Notes: a model not told the origin generated them from the sequence alone. A DNA stretch of 64,000 nt from Incurvaria masculella (GCA_946894095.1 OX335665.1:320001-384000); one strand, 5' to 3'; shown: positions 33,290 to 44,094, counted from the stretch's first letter. A program made the numbers and translations.

Positions 33290-33962
33290 TGACGCCATCC
33301 AGGCGACCTTCAGGGGTCTGTACTCTCGGAACTGTGCGTTGCCTTCGCGCCTGGAGCCGTGCCAGCCGCGGCCGAACGGTTCTTGGATATGTTCCTTATC
33401 ACGAGTTTGGCGGATGGGAGCTACACGGGAAAAAGTATCCGCCCGACACTGTTGCTGTCACGGAGACAGAGCTTCAGTACTCCCGTCAACTAGGGTTGCC
33501 ACCTCTAAATCAGGACAAGACGTGAAAATACGCGTGAAAAGCCCGGATTTTAGAGCCCAGAGCCCAGATATGTCAACGGGTTTTTTTAAACAGTCAGTGT
33601 AATAAAAAACAGTTTAAAATATCATTGATCACCTTTTTATTTATTGTCAGACCTTAAAATTAAATTTTGTGATCTTTTATCATCGTTTTAAATGTGCTTA
33701 CCTAATAAAACAGAATATTATTACAGTTTGTTACATATTGTTTTACGAATGAGTTAGATACTGATAGTATAGACATTAAATTTGTAAACCCGGACTACAA
33801 ATGAAGCCCCGCCCGGACGCTCCCCGGATGCCCTCTAAACTAGGACACCCGGGAAACCCGGACGGATGGCAACCCTACCGTCAACCCATATCTTTTGCTT
33901 CGTGAAAAAGAAGACAGGCGTTAGTCCACCTTTAGGCCCTCGAAATTTGCGGGTTAATTAAT
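33290..33962 (+). pseudogene. unassigned open frame broken by a hAT-like insertion
   Basis: One frame reads AAAERFLDMFLITSLADGSY and TGKSIRPTLLLSRRQSF up to the inserted element; removing the element and one CCGTCAAC continues it as TPVNPYLLLREKEDRR and a stop near 33960. A second frame of the same stretch is also open, so composition could explain it. I do not recognise the protein. Confidence 0.3.
33491..33877. mobile_element. hAT-like non-autonomous element, 387 bp
   Basis: Ends TAGGGTTGCCA and TGGCAACCCTA with a perfect 8-bp duplication CCGTCAAC (33483-33490, 33878-33885). Eight-base duplications and TAGGG/CAGGG-type ends are typical of hAT elements. No coding part. Confidence 0.85.
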
Positions 33963-34358
33963 CTTCTATCTCGCTTTCGCGAGATCTCTTCGTTTACTGT
34001 AGATCTCTCTTATTTCTTCAGGCGAAAAATAAGAACGGATATATTTTAATTTTAAAATTATCACTTACCAGAGATTTGTGCACTCCGCGCTAAATAGATC
34101 CTTCAGACCGGATTAGAGCCCGTAGTCCCAGCTGTCACCTAAATTTGCGTTTACGTCAAACTGGCGTTTTTAAATGTATGGAGAAATTGAAGGGCGCGCG
34201 CAGTAGGATTTATGCGAACTATCATTTGCGAGTCCGAGTTTGATTTGACAGCGTACTCAAAGTTGCCGTAAATACGTCAACGTTGCCGTAAATACGACGA
34301 CGTTGCCGTTTACGCCGACTCCGCGTTTTCATACGTCCGAGTTTGACTTTGACAGCTT

Positions 34359-35349
34359 GAGCGGCTCGTAGCCTAGTGGCGCGGGGACTGGCCTAGCGTA
34401 CCAGAGGCCTGCGTTCGATACCGACTTGCACCACTGTCTTTCTCTTTCCGAGTTCGATAAGTGCATTTCGTCACGAATGCGAACTGCTCCATGATTCGGA
34501 ATCCATGTAAAACTGTAGGTCCCCTTCCCCTACTAGGTGGTAGGGTTTAAGCCCGCCCGGGTTGGTACCATCGCATTGGATGAAAAGATGGTTGAAGCGG
34601 CAATGAAAAATTGTCCGTGTTTTCCAACCAGTTCAATGGAGCCGTGCTCATAAAGGGAAGGTCCTGGCATGGCACCTAATTCCTTCGGGAATGTGGTGTA
34701 TTGGGCTAATATCGTAACGGTTGTGAAGTGGGCGGAACTCGCGCGCCAGTCTTTAGCGGGGACCCGCGCACTTCATACGCGCATGATTCACTCCTCTGCG
34801 GCGTTCCTGTGCATTAACTTATCCGTGATACAATCTAAAATTGAAAAGGAGTAATGCCGTACTGTGCCATAATAACGTGTAAACGCGACAGCCGGGTGAA
34901 CAACCTTCATAATGGCGGAGTTTCATATCACCGGTTAGTTTCATTTACATGTATAGCGATAAAACTTACAACAAAAATACTACGAAACAATATGGCGTCG
35001 CGGCGTCGTTTTGCTTGCCGGGTCATGTCTCGCTACTCTGTTAGTGACTGCGTGCGTGTGAGGCGCTCGGCCGTGTTCGAAAGTGACGTAACATTTGATT
35101 GCAAACAGTATTGGAATTCCAACATAGATCCATTACGTTAAGGTTCATATTAACTGAACAAATGTGGATTTGTTGGTTGGTTATTAATTAAGAAGGGATA
35201 GCCAATTGCGACGGTAATACATCCGCGAAGCAAAAAGGGCTTAAGTAAAACGGTAACAGCGGTCCTGGAACAAATTTACAAACGTTTCACTTCCTGCCTC
35301 CTCAATATTCCGTGGTATTAGCCATCCATGTCAGGTCGCATAAAAAAAG
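34359..35349 (+). mobile_element. family B SINE split by another insertion
   Basis: Head GAGCGGCTCGTAGCCTAGTG, body, then GCTAATATCGTAACGG up to about 34725; tail from TGGTATTAGCCATCCATG to the A run at 35349. The interior 34726-35311 is foreign. Confidence 0.8.
34726..35311 (+). mobile_element. inserted segment with the first exon of a THAP-domain protein
   Basis: From the ATG at 34854 it reads MPYCAIITCKRD, then GGVSYHRL, and a GTTAGT donor at about 34938. C-x4-C followed by a V-S-[FY]-H-R step is the start of a THAP zinc finger. THAP domains occur in host genes and in transposases such as P and some Kolobok elements. The rest of the domain is not found downstream. The ends show no clear inverted repeat and the target duplication is unclear (perhaps GTG), so this may be a captured 5' gene end or an end of a P-like element. 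Confidence 0.5.
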
Positions 35350-35450
35350 ACGTAAAACCACAGAATATCTAGGAAAACTTGAATGTAGTTTGACGTTTTA
35401 CGGAACTTCGAAGTTCCGTAAACGCCAGTTTAGGTGACAACTGGGACTAG

Positions 35451-35880
35451 CAGCTCAGATATGTTGAGTTTGTGTGCAGCTGTTTCCTTGCGCAAATTGC
35501 TATTCATACGTTATCTCCCAATGCGACACCAAAAACGACTCCTGCGCAGGTGTCAGTCTGGTTCAAGTCAGCTGCCGCCACCTATACATCCTCCTTCCTA
35601 TCTATATCTCCTCTCTGACCCAAGAATACTGCTCCAAGCGGCCGAGTTGTCTGCGAGACTGGACGAGCATATAAGTGCGGCGCAGGTCGGCTGTTGTCCC
35701 TACAGGCCGATGCACCGCAAAGTTGATTAACCGGAGCGTATGTCTGTCTGTGTGTCCTTCCCACAGACCTAGCGTGCGCGCCGCGCTCCTGCGTGCGGAT
35801 TGTGGGAGCGAGAAGTCCAACTCATGCATCACTGCCGCCAGTCAGAGAGAGATGAAACATACCTTCCCGATATGATGACT
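35451..35880 (+). other. GC-rich stretch with exon-like parts, unassigned
   Basis: 35630-35690 encodes LLQAAELSARLDEHISAAQ before a GTCGGC that could be a donor. A strong acceptor (CCTTCCCACAG) ends at 35767, and its downstream frame reads PSVRAALLRADCGSEK. The two do not join in phase as drawn. Could be remnants of a host gene or of an element. Confidence 0.25.
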
Positions 35881-36690
35881 TTTTGAATCGCTAGAGGTCA
35901 CGGTTCATGTTATGAGAAATGCGTTTTGGCGAATTCTCTATTATTTGTTAAATTTTGCTTAAGGTGGCCCAACCCGGCGGCCTCAACTCATTTGCGGGCA
36001 CGGTACAAAACCGTGCTGTTGCGCTCTGGGACCTTCTCTGTTTCTAAGAATAAGACAGGCTCCTTTATGAGGAAGATGCAACCTGTCCACAAAAAAGACA
36101 ATGTGCATAGTGTATGATTCGGTAAGATTTACGAAAATTTTAATTTTAAAACGACTTATAGCTAAAAGTAAACCACGACCGCTGTAGTCAAAAATCTAAC
36201 AAAAACCAAATAGATTATAAATCTTGATTAAACAAGCTATGTCTGATGACTAATCTTTTTAAGATGTTCTTACTTTATCATTGCGTAATCCACCTCCAAA
36301 GTAATTTTATAAAACGCGCGAAAAATCCGAACTTTCGGACGTTATAACTTGGAAACCAAACACAATTTTACAATGCAAATGGTCATCAGACATCTAGTTC
36401 AATCAAATAAAGCTATATTGAGCAACATTTTGGATCTCTGACAAGAAATATAGGCGTGATCTTCTTTCCCCTTTTGTATGGGGAAATGAGCGGGTTGGGC
36501 CACCTTAAAGAAAGCATGTGTTGAAGTTACCGTGACTTGTGGATTCTCGTGAACTTTAGGTGAACGGGCCGTAATAACACGGACAAATACATATTCTGGT
36601 AAATAGGAGGTGACCCGCTGATCCACATTGTCGATCACATTTCTTATCTTTTCAGTATTATTTTAATGTAAAACTTGAATCTTGACTTCT
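35880..36690 (+). repeat. old interspersed repeat carrying a family C element
   Basis: Both flanks of the element at 35963-36504 align with 10020-10300, which lacks the element. Confidence 0.55.
35963..36504 (-). mobile_element. TTAA-flanked element, family C, copy 4
   Basis: 542 bp; ends GGTGGCCCAACCCGGCGG and GAGCGGGTTGGGCCACC; TTAA at 35959-35962 and 36505-36508. Confidence 0.85.
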
Positions 36691-36939
36691 GTTTAGCAGA
36701 CAGTTTTATCTGGCCGATCTAATCTAAATCTGGCCGGAAAGGAAGTCTCGCGACACTCGGCGCCCCGGGGTACTTGATCTTGCGGGCGACACTACACTAG
36801 CGGTGGCACGTACGAGTATTTCTGGATACTTAGTAGGACGAGTACGGTGACAAAAAATACTAGTGACAGTAACTAATGGCAAAATATCTACAGTGACAGA
36901 ATAAAACCATAAAATCTCTGGTTCATCTGGGAAATCTCT

Positions 36940-37110
36940 CCGTGCCGTTTCTACCACCGCTCAACGCTTAGCAGGCAAGGAATGCACCCATTCACTGTCC
37001 ACTTTAAAAAAAATAAGAACCAATCTAGCGATCCCCTAGATCCTTTCTCTATTGGGTCGGTAAACAATGGAATTGAACCCCTGCCAAGGTGTTTCCCCCA
37101 AAGTGCAACC
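36940..37110 (+). mobile_element. LINE 3' end fragment
   Basis: GGTCGGTAAACAATGGAATT and the following CTGCCAAGGTGTTTCCCCC match the same part of 31410-31460. Confidence 0.5.
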
Positions 37111-37919
37111 GGGCCCCCTACTACGAACGCTATCGAGCAGGCGCTATTACAAAGCTGACATCGCCTGTCAAAAATATTGTACGCGTTTGACAGTTGGTAT
37201 CGAAAGCGCTTTGGAAACCATCTGTCAAACGCTAGAATTCTTGCCTATTTCGATATTTATCTGACTGTCATAAAGACCTAATTTATCCGTCTGTGGTAAC
37301 TCATGGGCTCCTGAGAAATTGCAGGAATTTAATTTTCTATTTTCAAACATAATGTAATAATCACGGGGTTGAATGTGTCTATAATCATGCAGTCAAGTTT
37401 GCGAATGTTCCACGTGAAGTGAGCTAGGACGAACTTCAGTCCTGTCTTAAATGAACTGTTGACCTGAATTAAACAGAAATTAACTGACGGCAGCTCTATC
37501 CAATCAATAGCACAATTTCTCATAGGATGCTTGTTTTTAAAAATTACATTTATTTATTTTAGCAGTAAGTATACTACATGCACCACCGCGCAGTGACCCT
37601 CTGTATGAATATGGCGATAAATCCTTTGCGTTTCCCATAACTATCCTGCAGAGAAAAATATATATAAAATGTCGTCTTTACTCTAGCCAGTGGATCGGCC
37701 ATGAATCCATGATGGCGGCACTTTAATTTTGAATGATATTATTTACCTGAAATAGTAATTTTCATTTCCTCAATTTTTTCAGCAGGTTGCAAATATTTTT
37801 CCGATCAATGGTTTTTTTTTCACGTGGTAACTCTTAAAAGACAGTGGTGCACTCAGTCAGGCACAAAATAAGCTATGTGGGACTATACGAAGTAGCAGTA
37901 TTATATTCTGTGGAATAAT

Positions 37920-38015
37920 TCTAATTATAAAATAGGTTATGGTGCTGTCTCTACAAAAAACACAAAAACAACAAATGTTGCTATTAGTAATATCCTTCTG
38001 CCTACATAAATGTTG
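37920..38015 (+). repeat. repeat F, copy 1
   Basis: TTATGGTGCTGTCTCTACAA, AACAACAAATGTTGC and TTCTGCCTACA match the inserted element at 48757-48900. Confidence 0.5.
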
Positions 38016-38084
38016 TAAACATACATAAATAATAATTGTAAATTAGGTATAATTTAATTTATTTGCACGCCGCAAACTTCAGCA

Positions 38085-38185
38085 GTCATATTCACGGTTC
38101 GAAATTGAATACCATACCAAATAAAATGCGATTTAATACGGAAATAATCAGCGCATTAAAGTTAGTCCACCCGCTCTGAATACTA
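38085..38185. repeat. family S end, copy 2
   Basis: ATTAAAGTTAGTCCACCCGC is the inverted form of the end at 17388-17420. Confidence 0.4.
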
Positions 38186-38214
38186 TCTACAGCCGATATT
38201 TTTCAAATCTGCTA

Positions 38215-38460
38215 CACCGGTCAAGATCGAATCACCATCAAAGAAATAAAATAAAATATGTCGTCACCGCTCGTGTGTCACCGGTCGATATCGAGTCACC
38301 GTCAAAGAAATAAAATAAATATTGTCACCGCAGCGGGCGCCGATATATCTTCTGTGCTGATATATCTTCTGTGACGATATATCGTCTGTGCCGAAATACT
38401 AGCCACGGAAAATATATTCCCACCTTCTCACTCTGCGGTATTTAGCGTCGTGAGGGGAAA
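38215..38460 (+). repeat. imperfect tandem repeats
   Basis: Two units of TCACCGGTC...CAAAGAAATAAAATAAA (38218-38325), then three of GATATATCTTCTGTGC-type 19-bp units (38342-38395). Confidence 0.6.
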
Positions 38461-38786
38461 AGGGACAGACAGGTGACCGTACTTTCTCGCCTTCTCACTC
38501 TTGACGTATTGGGCGTTATAAGAGGAAAAGGGACCGACAGGTTACTGCCACCTCGCCGTGCGGTTTGGTCAACCTTTTTTCAAACGTATGCTGATGAATT
38601 TAAGCACCGTTTTAGTTTGTTGCAAAGATCGAATGTCACTCTATCTCTAGGCAGAAGTAAAGTAAGTCTGTATGTATATGCGTGTAACCGCGTCACCGGG
38701 TATTTTAAAATTCAGTCACCAGTAATATCGTGGCTAGCCTGTACGCGGTGACATATACTAATGACAATAAATACGACCCACCGCTA

Positions 38787-38822
38787 CACTACACACACAA
38801 TCACACCCACACACACACACCC
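38787..38822 (+). repeat. CA-rich microsatellite
   Basis: ACACACACAATCACACCCAC followed by ACACACACACACCC. Confidence 0.7.
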
Positions 38823-39244
38823 ACGGGCAGCGATTGCCTAAGCGAATTCTACCCGCGACGACTTCTCGGAGAGCAATATAAAACACTTTTTCTCTGTGTA
38901 CACTCTTGCCATGATATTGACAAATAATGAACTTTTTATGCTTTAATTCTAATTGTATTTAATTGTAAATGTTTGACGATTCCAAGTGTTCCCTACTTCC
39001 CAAAGTAGGATTCATAAATATACTAAACTTGACTAATTAAAATTGCACACGACAGAATTTGACCTGTCAGTGACTACTATGGCGAAAGCACAAACTAGAC
39101 AAACTATTGGAACGGTCACAGAGTCTTTCAATTTCTGTTCTCAACTAAGCAACTTCAGTTAGTTATTTTGCAGCTACATGGCTATTTAGAGGCGTTTTTG
39201 AGTAAAGTTTAGGGTAAAATAAAAAAAAAATTAAAATTAAAAAA

Positions 39245-39312
39245 CGTGATTTTTTTGGGTTATATCTTGTACGATGGTACGGAACCTTCAGCGTGCGAGT
39301 CCGACTCACACT
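39245..39312 (+). repeat. family A hairpin-end fragment
   Basis: ATCTTGTACGATGGTACGGA and GTGCGAGTCCGACTCACAC, hairpin slightly damaged. Confidence 0.65.
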
Positions 39313-39334
39313 TATTTTTTTATTTTATGTATTG

Positions 39335-39540
39335 TGGTTTCATCCGGCAGTTGACTTTGTGTATCTTCCCTTTCTTAAGTCTATGGTCGGTCGCTGGCTG
39401 TGTCGCGGCCTGCCCGAGCCGCGCCCGAATAAGATGCAGCGAATCGCATCCGCTGCAGGACAATGCACTTGGCGAGGCCGCCCCGCCCGGTGCGACGCAC
39501 TCTCTTGCTCGGCGTGATCCGCCGAAATGTAGCGCCTAGT
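39335..39540 (+). other. GC-rich block, unassigned
   Basis: Two frames are open over about 200 bases (for example LCRGLPEPRPNKMQRIAS). No family recognised and no duplications at the ends. Confidence 0.2.
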
Positions 39541-39679
39541 CCCAGTTTTACGTTATTGCCACTGAAGATAGAGCAAGGAGAAGTGGCATACGGTCGATAT
39601 CGCGTCTCCGCCGTATGGTCAATGTGACCATGTCATTGTAAGAGAACCTCACGGCGCGTGGTATGCCACACAGTCGAAA

Positions 39680-39812
39680 AATCGTCATCGCGCGAGAATG
39701 TGCTCTATAAATGTGTTCGTCAAGTCAGTTCCCACACACACAAACCCTGCAATAAACATACGTCTATATTTGAACTGACTTGACGAACACATTTTTAGAG
39801 CACATTCGACTG
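39680..39812. repeat. fold-back repeat
   Basis: Arms TGTGTTCGTCAAGTCAGTT (about 39710) and AACTGACTTGACGAACACA (about 39773), extended outward by GAATGTGCTCTA and TAGAGCACATTC. Confidence 0.75.
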
Positions 39813-39823
39813 TACGTTTAGGT

Positions 39824-40060
39824 TGATTTCATCCAATGCGATGTTTACCAACCCGGGCGGACTTAAACGCTACCACCTAGTATGGGAAAGGAACCTACAG
39901 TTTTACTTGGATTCCAAACTATGGAGCAGCTCGCATTCGTTACGAAATGCACTTATCGAACTCACAAAGAAAAAGAAAGTGGTGCATGTCGGGGCGAGGA
40001 ATTGAACCCAGACCTCTGGTACGCTAGGTCAGTCCCCGCGCCACTAGGCTACGAGCCGCT
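39824..40060 (-). mobile_element. family B SINE, 3' truncated
   Basis: Body and head on the minus strand, from CATCCAATGCGATG to GGCTACGAGCCGCT; lacks the tail. B-box region GGAATTGAACCCAGACCTCT. Confidence 0.75.
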
Positions 40061-40074
40061 TTCATGCTCTATAC

Positions 40075-40664
40075 CAGTGTTTTTCAACCTTTTTGAATAC
40101 GCGACCCCTTTACAGGTTGAAAAATTCTCACGACCCCCTATCTAGACAGACACTCCTAGGGCCATAGATAGAAAAAAATTAATAGGCAATTAGTAGGCAA
40201 TTTGTACTAAATTTGCGGCGTTGCCACACCGCATCTTATAGATCACAAGATAAATCTTATAGATTTAACTGCTGACAGCATGCTTAAAATGGAATTTCAT
40301 TCGCAAAGTGTTGACGTGTTTTGGATGAAAAGAAAACAAGAATATCCACAGCTGGCAAGGGAAGCTCTAAAATTGTTAGTGCCATTCGCTACTTCATACC
40401 TATGTGAACTGACGTTCTCTTCAATGGTGGACATTAAAACTAAAAAGAGAAATATACTTCTATTAGAAAATGATTTGATTGTTAACATTTCAAAAATAGC
40501 ACCACGATTTGACAAATTATGTAAAAATAAACAAGCCCAGCCTTCTCACTGAAATTGTGTTTTATTGTAGTGTAAAACCTTGACTTTTTCCTTTTGCCGG
40601 CGACCCCCCGAGTAAGGCTTCGCGACCCCTCCAGGGGTCGCGACCCACAGGTTGAAAAACACTG
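40075..40664 (+). mobile_element. hAT transposon deletion derivative, 590 bp
   Basis: Perfect 8-bp duplication CTCTATAC (40067-40074, 40665-40672). Ends CAGTGTTTTTCAACCTTTTT and CAGGTTGAAAAACACTG are inverted. Inside, 40280-40552 keeps the C-terminal dimerisation region of a hAT transposase. Most of the transposase, including the catalytic core, is deleted. Confidence 0.9.
40280..40552 (+). pseudogene. C-terminal hAT transposase remnant (dimerisation region)
   Basis: EYPQLAREALKLLVPFATSY followed by LCELTFSSMVDIKTKKRN and the stop: the signature of the hAT dimerisation domain in ZBED5/SCAND3-like transposases. About 90 residues are left of some 600. Confidence 0.8.
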
Positions 40665-40673
40665 CTCTATACC

Positions 40674-40742
40674 ATAGCCTGCTGTATTGTTTTGTGTTTG
40701 TGTGTGTGCAAACAAAACAATACAGCATGCTATGTCTATACT
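40674..40742. repeat. fold-back repeat
   Basis: TGCTGTATTGTTTTGTGTTTG against CAAACAAAACAATACAGCA with a GTGTGTGTG centre. It lies immediately outside the hAT duplication. Confidence 0.7.
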
Positions 40743-40828
40743 TATTTACTTTCCTATACAACTTCATGAAAATATAAAACACAGGCGAATATGAATTTCA
40801 ATAGTTGATCCCCAGTCTGTTCTACAGG

Positions 40829-40967
40829 TACAGTCGTTTCCTCTCAATTTGTATACACTGGAAAGAGAAGGAATTCCGAAGTCCCTTTTATTCTATCATG
40901 ACAGAAAGAGATCTCAAATTTGTCTCTATTTCCTTTGCATAGATTTCAGACGAAACGACTGTACTCA
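40829..40967. repeat. fold-back repeat T, copy 1
   Basis: Ends TACAGTCGTTTC and GAAACGACTGTA. A related piece is at 47555-47645. Confidence 0.55.
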
Positions 40968-41060
40968 ATCGAAAACATATTTTCTCTTCTATTCCAGGCT
41001 AAAACGGTTCGCTCGCCCGGCAACCAGGACGTGGCAAAAGCTCTTCCCCCGCTCAGTCGT

Positions 41061-41359
41061 AAAACCGGCCAAGTGCGTATCCGACTCGCACACGAAGGGT
41101 TCCGTACCATCGTATAAGATTGAACACAAAAAAAACATGTTTTTTGTTCGGGGGCCCCCTTTATTTTTTTTATTTTTACTTTTTACCTATTTGATGTTAT
41201 TGCGGCCAAATAAATACACATTCTGTAAAAATTTCAGCTGCCTACCTATTACGGTTCATGAGATACAGCCCTGTCACAGAGCGACGGACGGACGGACGGA
41301 CAGAAGAGGCTTAGTAATAGGGTTCCGTTGGCACCCTTTGGGTACGGAACCCTAAAAAC
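41061..41359 (-). repeat. family A repeat, complete copy
   Basis: CCGGCCAAGTGCGTATCCGA, GACGGACGGACGGAC near 41284, GGGTACGGAACCCTAAAAA. Confidence 0.85.
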
Positions 41360-41379
41360 TAACACCGTACGAGTACGTA

Positions 41380-42060
41380 GGGAGGTCGCCGCGTGGATCG
41401 CGCGATCTCCACCTAATCGCCGACGGATCCGCCATGGCTGGCGTGCCGCGTACGCGGTTTCGACACGAGCGCTGGCGAGGCCGAATCTATATACTTCCTG
41501 CAGTGCTCGACCTACCTACCTACCTACCTACACACTGGAGCACTCTGTATCTATATCGAGCCCTTCGGCCAGGCATGCCCATGCCCAGCGGCGACCAGCG
41601 GCGACCAGCGAACGCATTCCCATTCCTACTTCACACCTCCGGTGGTGGTTCTCCTCTGGAATAACTATTATGCGGTGTCAAAGGACTATTTAGCCGCCTG
41701 GAATGACTATAATAAGACGGAATGGATATAACTTAATGTGGAGTGGGAATGGGAATAGGAGTCAGTAAGGCTAAAGAGGAGTGTCAAAAGGAGTCACTAA
41801 AGCAGAGGAAACGGGTTCTTCGGAATGGGGTGCACCCGGAATGAGCCATCGTTAGCACACGTGTACGGAGAGCACGGAGACACGCCAGTGCCGTGCGGCT
41901 GCATCCACGGCCGATTGGCCAACCGCGCCCGCATCTGTGTCACTAGGTCGCTCCGCCCGCGCCCGCCGCCGCCCCGCACCGCGCCGCGGCGCACCGCGAC
42001 ACCAGATACCGAGACACGCCGCGCCCCGCGCCCGGGGCTTTACCTGCGGTCGCTTCACGT
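41380..42060 (-). promoter_or_regulatory. CpG-rich block, possible promoter
   Basis: GC-rich over 680 bases in AT-rich DNA. It holds CCGATTGGCCAACC (a CCAAT box on the minus strand, about 41910), an E-box CACGTG (about 41858), a CTAC microsatellite (41512-41531) and, on the minus strand at about 42047, a CGCAG/GTAAAG donor. These fit a minus-strand first exon, but no downstream exon was found, and composition alone could give such matches. Confidence 0.25.
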
Positions 42061-42238
42061 CCCTGGACCTTTTAAGTTGAAGGGCTGTTTAAAAAAAAAT
42101 TGGTCTCGAGGACCTAATTTTAACGACATTGCCGCCTCCTGCATGACCATATTTTGCAAAAGTCACCTAAATAAAAAGTCTATCACCAGAGATCCAAATA
42201 TCTATCTATCACAGTTTCTTAACCTTTTTGTAGTCTTG

Positions 42239-43032
42239 GGCTGAGATAAATAGTCTCAACAGAAACGAAGGCTGAGATAAATAGTCGTCACTGAAACTAA
42301 TGCTAACGCAAAGTAGTACTTTGTGACGTCAATTTGACATATTTTTTATGGACGAAATCTCAAAGTAACGTCAATTGGCATTGCTTTGAGATTTCGTCCA
42401 TACAAAATGTGTCAAAGTGACGTCACAAAGTACTACTTTCCGTTAGTCTTAGTTTTTGTTACGACTATTTATTTCAGCCTAAGACTAACGAAAAGTAGTA
42501 CTTTGTGACGTCAATTGGCATTGCTTTGAGATTTCGTCCATTGTGTCAAAGTGACGTCACAAAGTACTACTTTCCGTTAGTATTAGTTTTTGTTACGACT
42601 ATTTATCTCAGCCTAAGACTAACGAAAAGTAGTACTTTGTGACGTCAATTTGCATTACTTTGAGTCTTCGTCCATACAAAATGTGTCAAATTGACGTCAC
42701 AAACTACTACTTTTCGTAAGTCTTAGTTTCTATTAGGACTATTTATCTCAGCCTAAGACTAACGAAAAGTAGTACTTTGTGACGTCAGTTTGCATTACTT
42801 TGAGATTTCGTTCATACAAAATGTGTCAAAGTGACGTCACAAAGTACTACTTTTCGTTAGCCTTAGTTTATGTTACGACTATTTATCTCAGCCTAAGACT
42901 AATGAAAAGTAGTACTTTGTGACGTCATTTCGGCACATTTTGTATGGACGAAATCTCAAAGTAATGCAAAGTGACGTCACAAAGTACTACTTTTCGCTAG
43001 TATTAGTTTCTGTTACGACTATTTATCTCAGC
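42239..43032. repeat. array of Harbinger-related MITE D (five units)
   Basis: Units of about 131-140 bp joined as CTCAGCC-TAA-GACTAACG. Each has two arms with AAAGTAGTACTTTGTGACGT and its inverse around a short centre (ACTTTGAGATTTCGTCCATA). Two extra left ends (GGCTGAGATAAATAGTC, 42239 and 42270) precede the first unit. TAA at the joints is the Harbinger-type target, so repeated insertion into one site, plus local duplication, explains the array. Confidence 0.85.
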
Positions 43033-43240
43033 TTGCGACACCTTGCAAAATTAAAAAAAATATGTCGAACCCCTTCCACACTCAATTGAAGTGAATGAAA
43101 ACGAGGCATAAAAAAAACCTTGTATTTGTTGCCACAGAAATGTAATGATACCAATTATTTTAGATTGGTCACGCGCAGTATTTATTTTCATCATGGCCGG
43201 ACCCCCAAGGGGTCCATCAAGTTTAGTTTTTACAAGAGTT

Positions 43241-43520
43241 AGGGCCTTTTTTCACCCACTGCTGATTAGCTTAATCGCCACATATTAAGGGCCTTTCTTA
43301 ACAGCTTGCATTCAATACCAGTACACGATAATCAGCACTTTAGCACAGAATATGGAAGAGTAAGCCTGGCTTTCACCAAGTACTGATTTATTTTAATCGA
43401 CACTTAAAGGGCCTTTATTACTAAAGTGCTGATTATCTTGTACTGGTATTGATTGCAAGCTGTTAAGAAAGGCCCTTAATATGTGGCGATTGAGCTAATC
43501 AGTAGTAGGTGGAAAAGGCT
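43241..43520. mobile_element. fold-back element E, complete copy
   Basis: Arms GCTGATTAGCTTAATCGCCA (43261) and TGGCGATTGAGCTAATCAG (43483), with AAGGGCCTTTCTTAACAGCT and AGCTGTTAAGAAAGGCCCTT nested inside. A second copy at 48693-48967 carries an insertion. Confidence 0.8.
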
Positions 43521-43679
43521 GAACTTGGTTGTATCATTTAGTCTCCGCAATCACCTCTCTGAATTGTATGTCATACGATTTAAATGTTTAATTCTCGTCA
43601 ATTCATATTAATTTAGTATTTTTACCTGAGATTGTAAGCAGTGGCATTTCTTTTGTGAACTTAGACTGAGATAACGTTG

Positions 43680-43805
43680 AAAAAAGAACCAACGAAGTTT
43701 CTTGCCAGTTATTCTTCGCTGTGATAGCTGAATGATAAAATATGACAAATCCAAGTGCAGTGTACTAATGTGAATAAACAATAAACACTATGCGAAGTAC
43801 CGCAA
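43680..43805 (+). repeat. LINE-tail-like repeat, reverse copy
   Basis: AAGTTTCTTGCCAGTTATTC and CAAGTGCAGTGTACTAATG correspond to the reverse of 1545-1690. Confidence 0.55.
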
Positions 43806-44094
43806 TGTTCATAGAACTGTAGCCATACCCTCTCGGAATCTGGCCCACGGTCTAGCGAGATGGTTCGGATGGTGACCTAGTTTCAGGCAACCAGCACCCT
43901 CCAAATGTCCACCCTTCGTGAATTTACAGGCGACAGGGTTGACACTGGGCAGCGACTGGTGTGCAATGCAACCTGATGCAGAACTGAAATTATTTTACGG
44001 TTTAATATTTTTTTACTATTATATATTTATTTATTTGTTATTACGACAGGAATTGTTTTTTATGTATATGGAACCGGGCTTAGTGTCGTAAAAT

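Larger units (their letters stand above)
34123..35450. mobile_element. element J, interrupted by a SINE that is itself interrupted
   Basis: Left part 34123-34358, right part 35350-35450, ending CTGGGACTAG. Between them lies a family B SINE (34359-34725 and 35312-35349), and in that a segment with a THAP-like exon (34726-35311). Insertion order is therefore J, then SINE, then the THAP-bearing piece. Confidence 0.75.

Noticed and set aside
42239..43032. CRISPR array
   Set aside because: Units are palindromic and joined directly without unique spacers, in a eukaryotic genome. They are transposon copies.
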